This document shows, piece after piece, positions 7,877 to 15,984 of a stretch of DNA of 36,626 bases. The position numbers and the translations under genes were made by a program. Below the pieces are notes generated by a model. The model saw only the letters and a program-made list of their open reading frames with translations. It had not been told where the DNA came from and made no database searches. The DNA comes from Bacteroidales bacterium. Lineage in GTDB: Bacteria > Bacteroidota > Bacteroidia > Bacteroidales > UBA932. The stretch covers positions 1 through 36,626 of the forward strand of contig JAKSJL010000016.1 in assembly GCA_024398295.1 (NCBI GenBank). The letters run 5' to 3'. How positions within the stretch are numbered: the stretch's first letter is position 1; each line of letters opens with the position of its first letter.

Positions 7877-7910
7877 AATCGCGGTCTTGTTTTCAAGACC
7901 GCGATTCTTT
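7877..7910. terminator. Bidirectional terminator between murF and dut
   Basis: A perfect 13-bp stem (7877-7889 with 7894-7906) with loop TTTT sits between the converging murF and dut genes. T-rich sequence follows on the plus strand and A-rich sequence precedes it, so it can serve both directions. Confidence 0.85.
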
Positions 7911-8343
7911 ATTTCACACCTGTGCTGCCGAATCCGCCAGCGCCGCGCTCCGACTCCTCGAGAGTCTCAACGCTCTCCCACTCCACCTTCTCGTGGCGCG
8001 CAAAGACCATCTGCGCTACCCTCTCGCCCGGCTCGATGACGAACGGAGTGTCTGAGAGGTTAACCAGTATCACTCCTACCTCGCCGCGATAGTCAGCGTC
8101 CACTGTACCAGGGGCGTTCAGGACGGTGATGCCCTTCTTCGCGGCCAGGCCGCTACGTGGCCTCACCTGAGCCTCATAACCGGCTGGAATCTCAAGGAAA
8201 AGGCCCGTAGGCACTATGCAGCGCCCCAGAGGCTGAAGTGTGATAGGTTCATCATTGTTTGCTCTGAGATCCATGCCAGCAGACTGTACTGTGGCGTAGG
8301 ATGGCAAGTCCCACTTGGACTTGTTCACAACTTTCACTTTCAT
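7909..8343 (-). CDS. dut: dUTP diphosphatase (dUTPase)
   Basis: Hydrolyses dUTP to dUMP and PPi, keeping uracil out of DNA and feeding dTMP synthesis. The 144-residue trimeric-type enzyme has all five motifs: [19 protein letters not shown]; the [11 protein letters not shown] segment with the catalytic Asp; ERVAQMVFA; and the C-terminal [10 protein letters not shown] loop that closes on the nucleotide. It is the last gene of the tgt-permease-dut unit, 9 nt after the permease stop. Confidence 0.95.
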   Translation of the reverse strand: MKVKVVNKSKWDLPSYATVQSAGMDLRANNDEPITLQPLGRCIVPTGLFLEIPAGYEAQVRPRSGLAAKKGITVLNAPGTVDADYRGEVGVILVNLSDTPFVIEPGERVAQMVFARHEKVEWESVETLEESERGAGGFGSTGVK

Positions 8344-8352
8344 ATCTTGAGA

Positions 8353-9432
8353 TTATTTAGGTGCTATCTTATACAGGTATGCCGCAATGAATGCGTATAG
8401 GACATTCGGTAGCCATAGGGCCACCCAGGCAGGCATGGTGCCCGTGAACACGAACATCTGGCTGAACTTCAGGAACAGGATGTACGAGAACGCAAGTCCG
8501 ATACCGATACCGAGGTTCCAGCCTATACCACCACGCTTCTTTCGGGACGACAGAGCCACACCCATGATGGTCAGGATGAACGCTGAGAATGGGAGCGCAA
8601 AGCGCGTGTGCAGCTCGATCTGGGAGTACATCACATTCGCGTCTCCACGCATCTTCTGCGTCTGTATGAGCTGCATCAGGTCCCTCTGAGGCAGGGTCTG
8701 CACAGTCTTTTCATTTCTATAGAAGTCCGTGATGGAAAGCTCGATGCAGGTATCCAGCTGCTGACCGCTGTGGATTCTGTCTGACAGTCCGTCCGAGTAG
8801 TCTCTCACGAACCAGTTTCTCAGATGCCAGCTCTCGCTGAGGCTGTCCCACTTGGCGCTCTCGCAGGTGAGCTTGCTCTTCAGACGGCCATTCTCGATAT
8901 CCTCGAGGGTGAGCTTGTACGCTGTCTGGTTCCAGCTTGAGAAGTTTTCCACATACACGAACTTGCCCGGTGCGATCTGATAGTGTACATCTCGCATCGA
9001 GACGTATCGGTTCTTGACATATTTCTGCTCGAAATCCACCCTGGTCTTGTTCGACGTCGGTATGACATAGAGGTTCAGACCCAGCGACAGAAGGGCAATG
9101 ACCCCGGCTGCCACCATATACGGCACCATCATCCTGTGATAGCTGATACCTCCTGAGAGTATGGCAATGATCTCGGAATTCGCCGCCAGACGGGATGTGA
9201 AGAAGATCACCGTGATAAACACGAACAGAGGGCTGAACATGTTTATGAAGTAAGGTATGAAGTTCAGGTAGTAGCTGAAGATGATCTCCTTGAGAGGAGC
9301 CTCATTTGCCACAAACTTCTCGATCTTCTCACTGATGTCAAAGATGATGACGATCGCGATGATGAGGATCAACGCGATGAAGAAGGTCATTATGAACCTT
9401 TTGAATATGTACCAGTCAAGTTTCTTGATCAT
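8353..9432 (-). CDS. LptF/LptG (YjgP/YjgQ)-family permease
   Basis: Predicted inner-membrane subunit of the Lpt ABC system that drives lipopolysaccharide from the inner membrane toward the outer membrane. The 359 residues begin with the family-typical KKLDWYIFKRFIMTFF followed by a transmembrane helix. Helices 2-3 follow (to about residue 120), then a large periplasmic jellyroll-like region (about 125-265), then three C-terminal helices. Whether it plays the LptF or the LptG role cannot be decided from one sequence. It lies 4 nt after tgt and 9 nt before dut, so the three are almost certainly one operon. Confidence 0.88.
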   Translation of the reverse strand: MIKKLDWYIFKRFIMTFFIALILIIAIVIIFDISEKIEKFVANEAPLKEIIFSYYLNFIPYFINMFSPLFVFITVIFFTSRLAANSEIIAILSGGISYHRMMVPYMVAAGVIALLSLGLNLYVIPTSNKTRVDFEQKYVKNRYVSMRDVHYQIAPGKFVYVENFSSWNQTAYKLTLEDIENGRLKSKLTCESAKWDSLSESWHLRNWFVRDYSDGLSDRIHSGQQLDTCIELSITDFYRNEKTVQTLPQRDLMQLIQTQKMRGDANVMYSQIELHTRFALPFSAFILTIMGVALSSRKKRGGIGWNLGIGIGLAFSYILFLKFSQMFVFTGTMPAWVALWLPNVLYAFIAAYLYKIAPK

Positions 9433-9436
9433 TGTC

Positions 9437-10567
9437 TTACAATCTGGATGTAACCCTTCTCACTGCATCCTCCTTCCAGGCAGCGAAGTCGCCAGCCTCG
9501 ATGTGCAGACGCGCCTGACGCACTACGTCAAGGTAGAAGGCAAGGTTATGCTCTGTGGCAATCATACCGGCAAACATCTCCTTCGCCACGAACAGGTGAC
9601 GAAGATAAGCCTTCGAGTATGCGTGGTCCACAAATGATGTGCCTGTAGGGTCCAGCTCGGAGAAATCCTTCTCCCACTTCGCGTTTCGCATGTTCATGAT
9701 GCCATTCCACGTGAACAGCATGCCGTTTCGGCCATTTCTGGTCGGCATGACGCAGTCAAACATATCCACGCCACGGGCAATGCCCTCGAGGATGTTTGCC
9801 GGTGTGCCGACACCCATGAGGTAGCGCGCCTTGTCCTTCGGGATCACTGGATCAAGCACCTCAAGCATCTCATACATCTTCTCAGTAGGCTCACCTACAG
9901 CGAGTCCGCCAATGGCAATGCCCGCGTCAGCGAACTTCAATGCGTGCTCCGCAGCCTTGATACGAAGGTCTGGAAAGACACATCCCTGGATGATAGGGAA
10001 AAAGGTCTGGTCGTATCCGTAAAGAGGATCTGTCTCATGGAAACGCTTCGCATAGCGCTCCAGCCAGTTCTGGGTGAGCTTCAGCGACTTCTCCGCATAC
10101 TTATACTCAGCATCGCCAGGGCAGCACTCGTCGAGCGCCATCATAATGTCGGCGCCGATGATGCGCTGTGTGTCTACATTGTTCTCAGGAGTGAATGTAT
10201 GACGCGAGCCATCGATATGCGACGAGAAGGTACAGCCTTCCGGAGTGAGCTTTCTGATGCCTGTGAGCGAGAACACCTGGAAGCCGCCACTGTCAGTAAG
10301 GATAGGTCGGTCCCATGACTCGAACTTGTGAAGTCCACCTGCTGCCTTGAGAGTGTCCAGGCCAGGTCTGAGATAGAGATGATATGTGTTTCCGAGGATG
10401 ATCTCTGCCTTGATATCCTCCTTGAGTTCCTTATGATATACACCCTTCACGGAGCCTACCGTACCGACAGGCATGAAGATAGGTGTATGTATCTGCCCGT
10501 GGTCCGTGGTGATGACACCGCAGCGTGCTGAGCTGTTCGGATCCTTGGCAGTGAGTTCAAATTTCAT
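9437..10567 (-). CDS. tgt: tRNA-guanine transglycosylase
   Basis: Exchanges G34 of GUN-anticodon tRNAs for preQ1 on the queuosine pathway. The 376 residues form a TIM barrel with general-base D92 in TDSGGFQVFS, QGCVFPDLR, GGLAVGEP, and nucleophile D271 in MFDCVMPTRNGRNG. Odd point: the C-terminal zinc site of E. coli-type enzymes (CxCxxC plus His) is not complete. The region that should carry the three cysteines (about 305-320, LDPTGTSFVDHAYSKAYLRH) has none, while the later His (H340 in TEHNLAFYL) is kept. First gene of the tgt-permease-dut operon, with its own TATCTTTG box. Confidence 0.95.
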   Translation of the reverse strand: MKFELTAKDPNSSARCGVITTDHGQIHTPIFMPVGTVGSVKGVYHKELKEDIKAEIILGNTYHLYLRPGLDTLKAAGGLHKFESWDRPILTDSGGFQVFSLTGIRKLTPEGCTFSSHIDGSRHTFTPENNVDTQRIIGADIMMALDECCPGDAEYKYAEKSLKLTQNWLERYAKRFHETDPLYGYDQTFFPIIQGCVFPDLRIKAAEHALKFADAGIAIGGLAVGEPTEKMYEMLEVLDPVIPKDKARYLMGVGTPANILEGIARGVDMFDCVMPTRNGRNGMLFTWNGIMNMRNAKWEKDFSELDPTGTSFVDHAYSKAYLRHLFVAKEMFAGMIATEHNLAFYLDVVRQARLHIEAGDFAAWKEDAVRRVTSRL

Positions 10568-10588
10568 TTTTTCCTATATATTAACCTT

Positions 10589-10596
10589 CAAAGATA
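10589..10596 (-). promoter_or_regulatory. Promoter -7 box of the tgt operon
   Basis: On the minus strand the sequence reads TATCTTTG, 21 nt upstream of the tgt ATG. It forms a divergent pair with the MFS promoter 22 nt away. Confidence 0.65.
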
Positions 10597-10618
10597 GTGA
10601 TTTTTGAGGGAAAACTCG

Positions 10619-10626
10619 TATTTTTG
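10619..10626 (+). promoter_or_regulatory. Promoter -7 box of the nucleoside permease gene
   Basis: TATTTTTG fits TAnnTTTG. The expected start (about 10632) leaves a leader of about 30 nt to ATG 10663, or about 12 nt to ATG 10645. Confidence 0.55.
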
Positions 10627-10662
10627 TTAATCCGCTGATTAATAATGTCAAATATTAGGATA

Positions 10663-11937
10663 ATGAAAAATCAAAACATCACCGTACGACTCATCGTACT
10701 GAACTTCCTTGAGTTCGCTGTATGGGGTGCTTACCTCACCTCACTCGGACGTTTTCTCGGAAACATTGGCCTCGGCCCACAGATCAAGTGGTTCTTCGCT
10801 ATGCAGGGCATCGTGTCTATCTTCATGCCAGCCCTCATGGGTATCCTCGCTGACCGCCACATGCAGGCACAGAAGGTGCTCTCGATGTGCCAGGGATTCG
10901 CAGGCCTCTTCATGTGCGGAGCAGGCTTCTACTGCATGCAGGCAGGTGCCGGCATCCAGTTCGCCCCACTCTTCGCCCTCTACAGCCTCAGCGTAGCATT
11001 CTTCATGCCGACCATCGCACTTGTGAACTCAGTGGCATATAACGCCCTCGAGCTGGCTGGAAAGGACCCAGTGAAGGACTTCCCTCCTATCCGCGTATTC
11101 GGTACTGTAGGTTTCATCATCAGCATGCTTGCCACAAACTTCGTGAAGATCGGCGGCGTCGCCATGCAGGACTCTTACACCCAGCTTATCTCTTCAGGTA
11201 TCCTCAGCCTCGTTCTCTGCGCGTACGCATTGACCATGCCTGCATGCCCTACAAACAAGAGCGCAGCGCCTCAGAACCTTCTCGAGAGCCTTGGCCTGAA
11301 TGCATTCACCCTCTTCAAGGAGAAGCAGTTCGCCATCTTCTTCATCTTCTCGATGCTCCTCGGCGCATCGCTGCAGATCACAAATGGCTATGCAAACACC
11401 TTCCTTGGCTCTTTCGCTGCAGACCCTACCCTCGCGGACACATTCGCAGTGAAGAACTCAAACGCCCTCATCTCGCTCTCACAGCTTTCTGAGACACTCT
11501 GCATCCTTCTCATCCCATTCGCGATGAAGAAGTTCGGCATCAAGAAAGTCATGCTCATCGCCATGTTCGCATGGGTATTCCGCTTCGGCTTCTTCGGCCT
11601 CGGAAAGCCAGACATGCCAGGCGTGCTCCTCTTCGTCCTCAGTTGTATCGTTTACGGTGTGGCATTTGACTTCTTCAACATCTCAGGCTCACTCTTCGTG
11701 AACGAGAACACCGACAAGAACATCCGTTCATCTGCTCAGGGTCTGTTCATGCTCATGACAAACGGTCTCGGAGCATCGATCGGTACCCTCGCAGCAGGAG
11801 CTGTCGTAGAGAAGTGTGGCTGCTTCGAGAACCCTGCAGCATGGCCTACCGCTTGGTACATCTTCGCAGGCTACGCACTCGTAGTAGGCATCCTCTTCGC
11901 CATCCTCTTCAAGGACCCACAGAAGAAGAACGCTTAA
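10663..11937 (+). CDS. Nucleoside permease, MFS (NupG-type)
   Basis: A 12-helix major facilitator predicted to import nucleosides with protons. The start of helix 1 (LIVLNFLEFAVWGAYLTSLG) is characteristic of the nucleoside:H+ symporter branch. Hydrophobic helices run throughout, with a cytosolic loop in the middle. The frame is also open from ATG 10645 (adds MSNIRI); ATG 10663 gives the family-like start MKNQNITVRL and is preferred. The stop overlaps the stop of the convergent zinc-ribbon gene within TTAA. With hpt in the window, it suggests purine salvage, but the two are not linked in an operon. Confidence 0.88.
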   Translation: MKNQNITVRLIVLNFLEFAVWGAYLTSLGRFLGNIGLGPQIKWFFAMQGIVSIFMPALMGILADRHMQAQKVLSMCQGFAGLFMCGAGFYCMQAGAGIQFAPLFALYSLSVAFFMPTIALVNSVAYNALELAGKDPVKDFPPIRVFGTVGFIISMLATNFVKIGGVAMQDSYTQLISSGILSLVLCAYALTMPACPTNKSAAPQNLLESLGLNAFTLFKEKQFAIFFIFSMLLGASLQITNGYANTFLGSFAADPTLADTFAVKNSNALISLSQLSETLCILLIPFAMKKFGIKKVMLIAMFAWVFRFGFFGLGKPDMPGVLLFVLSCIVYGVAFDFFNISGSLFVNENTDKNIRSSAQGLFMLMTNGLGASIGTLAAGAVVEKCGCFENPAAWPTAWYIFAGYALVVGILFAILFKDPQKKNA

Positions 11938-12311
11938 GGAAGCTCCACTTTCTCAAGCTTGAAAATACGGTTCTCGCTCAGGCAGAACTTTATATCATAG
12001 CACCAGAGCTCAGCATGACTGCGGGCTCTGGTGCTTGCTGTATGGTACATTATGTTGTACCCCATCCTGGACAGGGAGACAAGGTCCATGCTGTGCACCC
12101 CCAGTCGCAGAAGGCTTTCCAGCACTTCATGATTCTTCTCCAGGATAGAGTTTACCTTATACCTCGTCGCCCTCCGCCTATGGCTACGGCGGTTGTTATA
12201 CTTATTCTTGCACTCGCTGGAGCAGAACTTCATGTCCGCCCTGCCTTCAAGTTCATCACCGCACTCCAGGCACCGCCTCTCGTGCGTGTCGTTGATCACA
12301 TATTCTTTCAT
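11934..12311 (-). CDS. Small zinc-ribbon protein, unknown function
   Basis: A 125-residue basic protein with an N-terminal CxxC...CxxxC zinc ribbon (C14, C17, C30, C34) followed by KNKYNNRRSHRRR. The C-terminal half is a compact alpha/beta stretch. This resembles a conserved Bacteroidetes family of short ribbon proteins often annotated as DUF2116-like; the role is not known, and nucleic-acid binding is a guess from the charge. ATG 12311 is preferred over the TTG two codons upstream. No clear promoter is visible. It is tail-to-tail with the permease, sharing the TTAA at the stops. Confidence 0.75.
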   Translation of the reverse strand: MKEYVINDTHERRCLECGDELEGRADMKFCSSECKNKYNNRRSHRRRATRYKVNSILEKNHEVLESLLRLGVHSMDLVSLSRMGYNIMYHTASTRARSHAELWCYDIKFCLSENRIFKLEKVELP

Positions 12312-12401
12312 ACACAATGATGTCTTTCACCGGCAATTTGGCGCAATTCTGCAGCAAGCCCAAGGAATTCATCAAAACTTCTTCAATCATTTCAAGTATT
12401 T

Positions 12402-12496
12402 ACGCATCATGGGATTCTGTGTCCGATGCGTCATTTCTTATGCGATACTACATTTCTTGAAAAAGTGACTTGGAAAATGACGCATTCCATTTTCCA
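12402..12496. promoter_or_regulatory. Cluster of interlocking inverted repeats upstream of the fimbrial block
   Basis: Three dyads are nested here. ACGCATC (12402-12408) pairs with GATGCGT (12425-12431). ATGCGTCATTT (12426-12436) pairs perfectly with AAATGACGCAT (12475-12485) across 38 nt. TGGAAAATG (12471-12479) pairs perfectly with CATTTTCCA (12488-12496). The shared core ATGCGT/ACGCAT occurs three times. The last arm covers the expected -33 region of the downstream promoter. This looks like a multi-site operator; no regulator was identified. Confidence 0.45.
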
Positions 12497-12519
12497 CATG
12501 ATTATTCGCCGTTCCTTTG
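12490..12519 (+). promoter_or_regulatory. Probable promoter of the ssb-fimbrial block
   Basis: TTCCTTTG (12512-12519) is a one-mismatch -7 box, with TTTT at 12490-12493 eighteen nucleotides upstream. Transcription would start near 12525, leaving about a 55-nt leader before the ssb ATG. Confidence 0.45.
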
Positions 12520-12579
12520 CACCAGGCCGGACGGGAAGCGCGCACCGATCCGACGATGAACAACTAAACTGAAACTATT

Positions 12580-12927
12580 ATGGAACAGCTAAATCAAATC
12601 CATCTCCGCGGCACAGTCGGACTGGTCAGAATGCAGGAATACGAGGGCAGAAGAGTGGCCCACATATCACTTGCCACCACTTATGCATACAAGGGCAAGG
12701 AAGGAGAAGGCGTCATCGAGACCACATGGCATAACATCTCAGCATGGGAAGGCCGAAACATGTGTGACTTCGACCTACTCCAGAAGGGCTGCCGTCTGGA
12801 AGTCATTGGAAGACTCAAGAACCAGAAATACACAGGAAACGACGGAATCGAGCGTATCGGCTATGAAGTAGTCGCCAAGGGCATGGCGATCATAGACAAT
12901 GACACCACATTCGCTTATGAAAGCTAG
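12580..12927 (+). CDS. ssb: Short single-stranded DNA-binding protein (tail-less paralogue)
   Basis: A 115-residue OB-fold protein with SSB-family features: an N-terminal IHLRGTVG strand, TTWHNISAW, and the LEVIGRLKNQKY and GYEVVA strands. It stops directly after the OB fold: there is no flexible linker and no acidic DDDIPF-type tip, which in housekeeping SSB recruits repair and replication partners. It is therefore more likely an accessory paralogue than the main chromosomal SSB. Its 3' end overlaps the next gene's ATG by 11 nt, so it is the first gene of the fimbrial block. A link between DNA binding and fimbriae is not known to me. Confidence 0.82.
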   Translation: MEQLNQIHLRGTVGLVRMQEYEGRRVAHISLATTYAYKGKEGEGVIETTWHNISAWEGRNMCDFDLLQKGCRLEVIGRLKNQKYTGNDGIERIGYEVVAKGMAIIDNDTTFAYES

Positions 12928-14887
12928 GCATCTGGTGGCCGCCATCGCGCTCTGCCTCGTCGCCGTCTCCTGCGGCACGAGAAAGAAACTCACCACACTG
13001 CAGCGAGACGGCATCACGGCAGAGCTCTCCATTTCTGGCAAGGAGATTCCGGAATTCGACATGTCTTCGAGCCTGAAGGCACAGAGGGACACATTGAAAG
13101 TCAAGGATGATGATGGAAGAGAAATACTCATCATGAAGGCCGTAAAGGACGAGAATGGAGAGATGGTGGCCACGGATGTCATCGACGCCGCCATGGTCAC
13201 TGCACGCTTCCGAAATGTAGCGGAGAGGCATGGCAAGGTGGACATCGAGTTCCAGATAACCGTACCCGAGAGCATGCAGGACAGCAAGTGGCAGCTGCGT
13301 TTCACCCCAGACATGTGCATCCTGGGAGACACGGTAAGGCTCGACCCAGTCATCATCACGGGCCGAGAGTACCGCAAGGCCCAGCTGAGGGGATATGAGC
13401 GTTACCAGCGCTTCATCAGCTCCATCATCACCGACTCCACCGTCTTCATAGACTCTTGGCAGCTGGAGATATTCCTGGAGCGTAACCTCCCTGAGCTGTA
13501 CGCGTTCAAGAATGACTCAACCTTTGTCTCGGAAGAAGACTTCATGTCCTATTATGGAGTCACCGAGCAGGAGGCGATAGAGCACTACACTAACAAGTTC
13601 AGACGGAACTGGAACAACAGGAAGAAGATGATGAGCGACAGGATGTACCACAAGTATGTCAAGGTCCCTATCATCACAGAGGGACTGAGGCTCGACACCG
13701 TGATGCAAAGCACAAATGGTGACTTCATCTATCACTATGTGCAGAGCATAAACACACGTCCAAAGCTCAGGAAAGTGGACATTCTGCTGTCGGGAAGCAT
13801 CTTTGAGCAGGAGAAGCAGATCTACAGGATACCGCAGTCCCCTCCTCTGACGTTCTACATCAGTTCTCTTTCAGCTTTTGTCGACAACAGGGAGAAGTAC
13901 CTGTCGAGCATCGTAAGTCGCCGTGTAGAGGCAAATACGGCCTGCTACATAGAGTTCCAGTCCGGAAGATCCGACATCAGGATGGACCTTGGGCATAACT
14001 CATCTGAGATCGCCCGTATCAAGTCAAACCTCCGTGGGCTTCTGGACAATGTGACCTACGACCTGGACTCGATCATAGTGACAGCGAACTGCTCGCCGGA
14101 GGGAAGCTATCAGGTAAATGAGAGGCTCTCCAAGCAAAGAAGCGAATCTGTATCCAGGTTCTTCAGCTCATACATCAAGCACTGCAAGGACTCGATACAG
14201 AGGGAGGCCGGTCTCTTCTACGACATGGACGGGAAGAAAACCGAGAGCGTAAGGTCACCTCAGATTTCCTTCATATCCAAGTGCGAGCCTGAGAACTGGA
14301 AGATGCTTGACGCCCTGGTAGCAGCAGACTCCACATTAAACGAGAAAGACAAGGAATCATACTTCAGGCTAGCTTCCGAACCGTCTAAAGATAAGCGTGA
14401 AGCCAGCATGCAGAAAGAACGATACTACAAGTATTTACGAGAATCGGTTTACCCTAAGTTACGAGTGGTTGGATTTGACTTCAGACTCCACAGGAAGGAC
14501 ATGACCCAGGACACACTCACTACCACAATCCTAGACACGACATACATGAGAGGTGTGCAAGCCATAAGGGACAGAGACTACGAGACAGCAGTCACTCTCC
14601 TCAGACCTTATGGGGACTTCAACTCCGCCGTCGCCTTCTGCTGCATGGACTACAACGAAAGCGCGAGAAGCATACTTGAGAGGCTCGAGAAGACCGCTGC
14701 TGTCAATTATATGCTTGCCGTGGTATACGCCAGAAAGGGCGAGGTAGAAAAAGCCGTGGAGCACTACATGAGGGCCTGCGCGCAGGAGGAGTCATTCGTG
14801 CACAGAAGAAACCTTGACCCTGAGATATCCGCGCTCATAAAGACATACGGGCTCAACGCCCAGAAAGACGACATTCCAGTTTATTAA
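12917..14887 (+). CDS. Outer-membrane-type lipoprotein with OmpA-like and TPR-like regions
   Basis: 656 residues. The signal peptide ends in lipobox LVAVSC (C19). The N-terminal domain (about 30-160) resembles the DUF3868-type domain seen next to Bacteroidetes fimbrillin genes, including ...LDPVIITGREYRK; this assignment is tentative. The middle (about 340-420) looks like an OmpA-family peptidoglycan-associating fold (IEFQSGRSDI...NCSPEGS...NERLSKQRSESV). The C-terminus (about 545-625) has TPR-like helices. ATG 12917, not the upstream ATG 12899, gives the lipoprotein signal. It overlaps ssb by 11 nt and precedes the fimbrillin by 18 nt. A scaffold or assembly role for the fimbria is inferred from context. 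Confidence 0.7.
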   Translation: MKARHLVAAIALCLVAVSCGTRKKLTTLQRDGITAELSISGKEIPEFDMSSSLKAQRDTLKVKDDDGREILIMKAVKDENGEMVATDVIDAAMVTARFRNVAERHGKVDIEFQITVPESMQDSKWQLRFTPDMCILGDTVRLDPVIITGREYRKAQLRGYERYQRFISSIITDSTVFIDSWQLEIFLERNLPELYAFKNDSTFVSEEDFMSYYGVTEQEAIEHYTNKFRRNWNNRKKMMSDRMYHKYVKVPIITEGLRLDTVMQSTNGDFIYHYVQSINTRPKLRKVDILLSGSIFEQEKQIYRIPQSPPLTFYISSLSAFVDNREKYLSSIVSRRVEANTACYIEFQSGRSDIRMDLGHNSSEIARIKSNLRGLLDNVTYDLDSIIVTANCSPEGSYQVNERLSKQRSESVSRFFSSYIKHCKDSIQREAGLFYDMDGKKTESVRSPQISFISKCEPENWKMLDALVAADSTLNEKDKESYFRLASEPSKDKREASMQKERYYKYLRESVYPKLRVVGFDFRLHRKDMTQDTLTTTILDTTYMRGVQAIRDRDYETAVTLLRPYGDFNSAVAFCCMDYNESARSILERLEKTAAVNYMLAVVYARKGEVEKAVEHYMRACAQEESFVHRRNLDPEISALIKTYGLNAQKDDIPVY

Positions 14888-14905
14888 CTTTTATTATTTC
14901 AAAAC

Positions 14906-15895
14906 ATGAAGAATTTCATCTATGCAGCGGCAGCATGCCTGGCACTGGCAGCCTGCAGCAAGGAAGTCCCTAACTTGGGACACAGCGACAAAGTCGATCT
15001 CACCATTCAGCTGAATGGGCTCGAGAAGCCATTTACCAAAGTGACGAATGTATCCAGCAGCGACGAAACCGCCGTGAACAGCGTCCAGCTGTTCGTATGC
15101 GACGAATCAGGCATAGTGGAGGCATACGCCACATCTACAGGAGCCTTGGTCAATGCGAGCGTCAGCACCGGCATGAAGAACATCTATGCAGTGGTAAACG
15201 CCCCTAACCTTTCGAGAGTCAAGACAGAGAACGAGCTGGACTTACAGCAGTCCTCCCTGGGTGACAATGCTATCGGCAGCCTGGTCATGAGCGGCTCACT
15301 GCTCGGCGAGGAGATCACATCAAGCACAAGCAGAAAAGTGATCACGGTGAAAAGGATTGTCGCAAAGGTTACCCTTCAGTCGATAAAGAGACAGTTCACA
15401 AATGACGAGCTTGGAGGAAAGGAGCTAAAGTTCAGAGGCATCTATCTTACCGATGTAGTGGCTAACAGAAGCTACTTCAACGGAGGTGTTGAATACAACT
15501 GGTACAACAAACTTCAGTACACTCCTAGCGATCCAAATGTACTGCTTCATGACACAGTCACAAGTACCCTCGCGCAGGGTGGAACATACTCGACTTCACA
15601 TAGCTTCTACCCTTATCCAAACACGTCAAGCGAGATGCCTAAGGGAGCCGCTGCAGGCACTTGGTCAGAGAGAAGGACAATGCTCGTGATCGACACCACA
15701 CTCGATGGTCAGGACAACTACTATCCAGTATATCTTCCCGAGCTGGAATCGAACAAAACTTACGTCATAACTAGCTTCACACTGACCAAGAGAGGCTCAA
15801 AACACCCATGGGAGCCTGTAGAGTCAAGCGACGTATCATTTGAGATACAGGTGGCTGATTGGGAAAATGGAGCCACTTATACTGAAACCATTTAA
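14906..15895 (+). CDS. FimA/Mfa-type fimbrillin (major stalk subunit candidate)
   Basis: 329-residue lipoprotein precursor; lipobox LALAAC (C17). It has the fimbrillin layout: an N-terminal beta domain with the VNSVQLFVCDESG segment, a second transthyretin-like domain, and a C-terminal strand (FEIQVADWENGATYTETI) typical of the type V pilin end. In Porphyromonas such pilins are made as lipoproteins, exported, then trimmed by a protease so that strand exchange polymerises them; whether trimming occurs here is unknown. It is the first of three fimbrial subunits, and an 89-nt gap with a strong stem-loop separates it from the anchor gene. Confidence 0.78.
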   Translation: MKNFIYAAAACLALAACSKEVPNLGHSDKVDLTIQLNGLEKPFTKVTNVSSSDETAVNSVQLFVCDESGIVEAYATSTGALVNASVSTGMKNIYAVVNAPNLSRVKTENELDLQQSSLGDNAIGSLVMSGSLLGEEITSSTSRKVITVKRIVAKVTLQSIKRQFTNDELGGKELKFRGIYLTDVVANRSYFNGGVEYNWYNKLQYTPSDPNVLLHDTVTSTLAQGGTYSTSHSFYPYPNTSSEMPKGAAAGTWSERRTMLVIDTTLDGQDNYYPVYLPELESNKTYVITSFTLTKRGSKHPWEPVESSDVSFEIQVADWENGATYTETI

Positions 15896-15902
15896 CATTA
15901 TT

Positions 15903-15962
15903 GTTCCAGGGACTAACAGAAGTGTTACCTATGGTATCGAGGAGCGAAACCTCCCCTGGGAC
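15903..15962 (+). promoter_or_regulatory. Intercistronic stem-loop between fimbrillin and anchor genes
   Basis: GTTCCAGGG (15903-15911) pairs with CCCTGGGAC (15954-15962) over 9 bp with one G-T pair. Inside is a second hairpin, GAGG/CCTC (15939-15942 with 15950-15953). No T-run follows. It may be an mRNA stabiliser or a partial transcription/translation barrier setting subunit ratios (inference). Confidence 0.4.
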
Positions 15963-15984
15963 CCATAAAAACGCCAAAAAGAAC

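Noticed and set aside
12193-12468. 91-residue plus-strand frame upstream of ssb
   Set aside because: Overlaps the zinc-ribbon gene and the dyad-rich promoter region; no motif or suitable start context.
12402-12519. Invertible (phase-variable) fimbrial promoter
   Set aside because: The longest inverted pair encloses only 38 nt and does not flank the -7 box. No site-specific recombinase gene is nearby.
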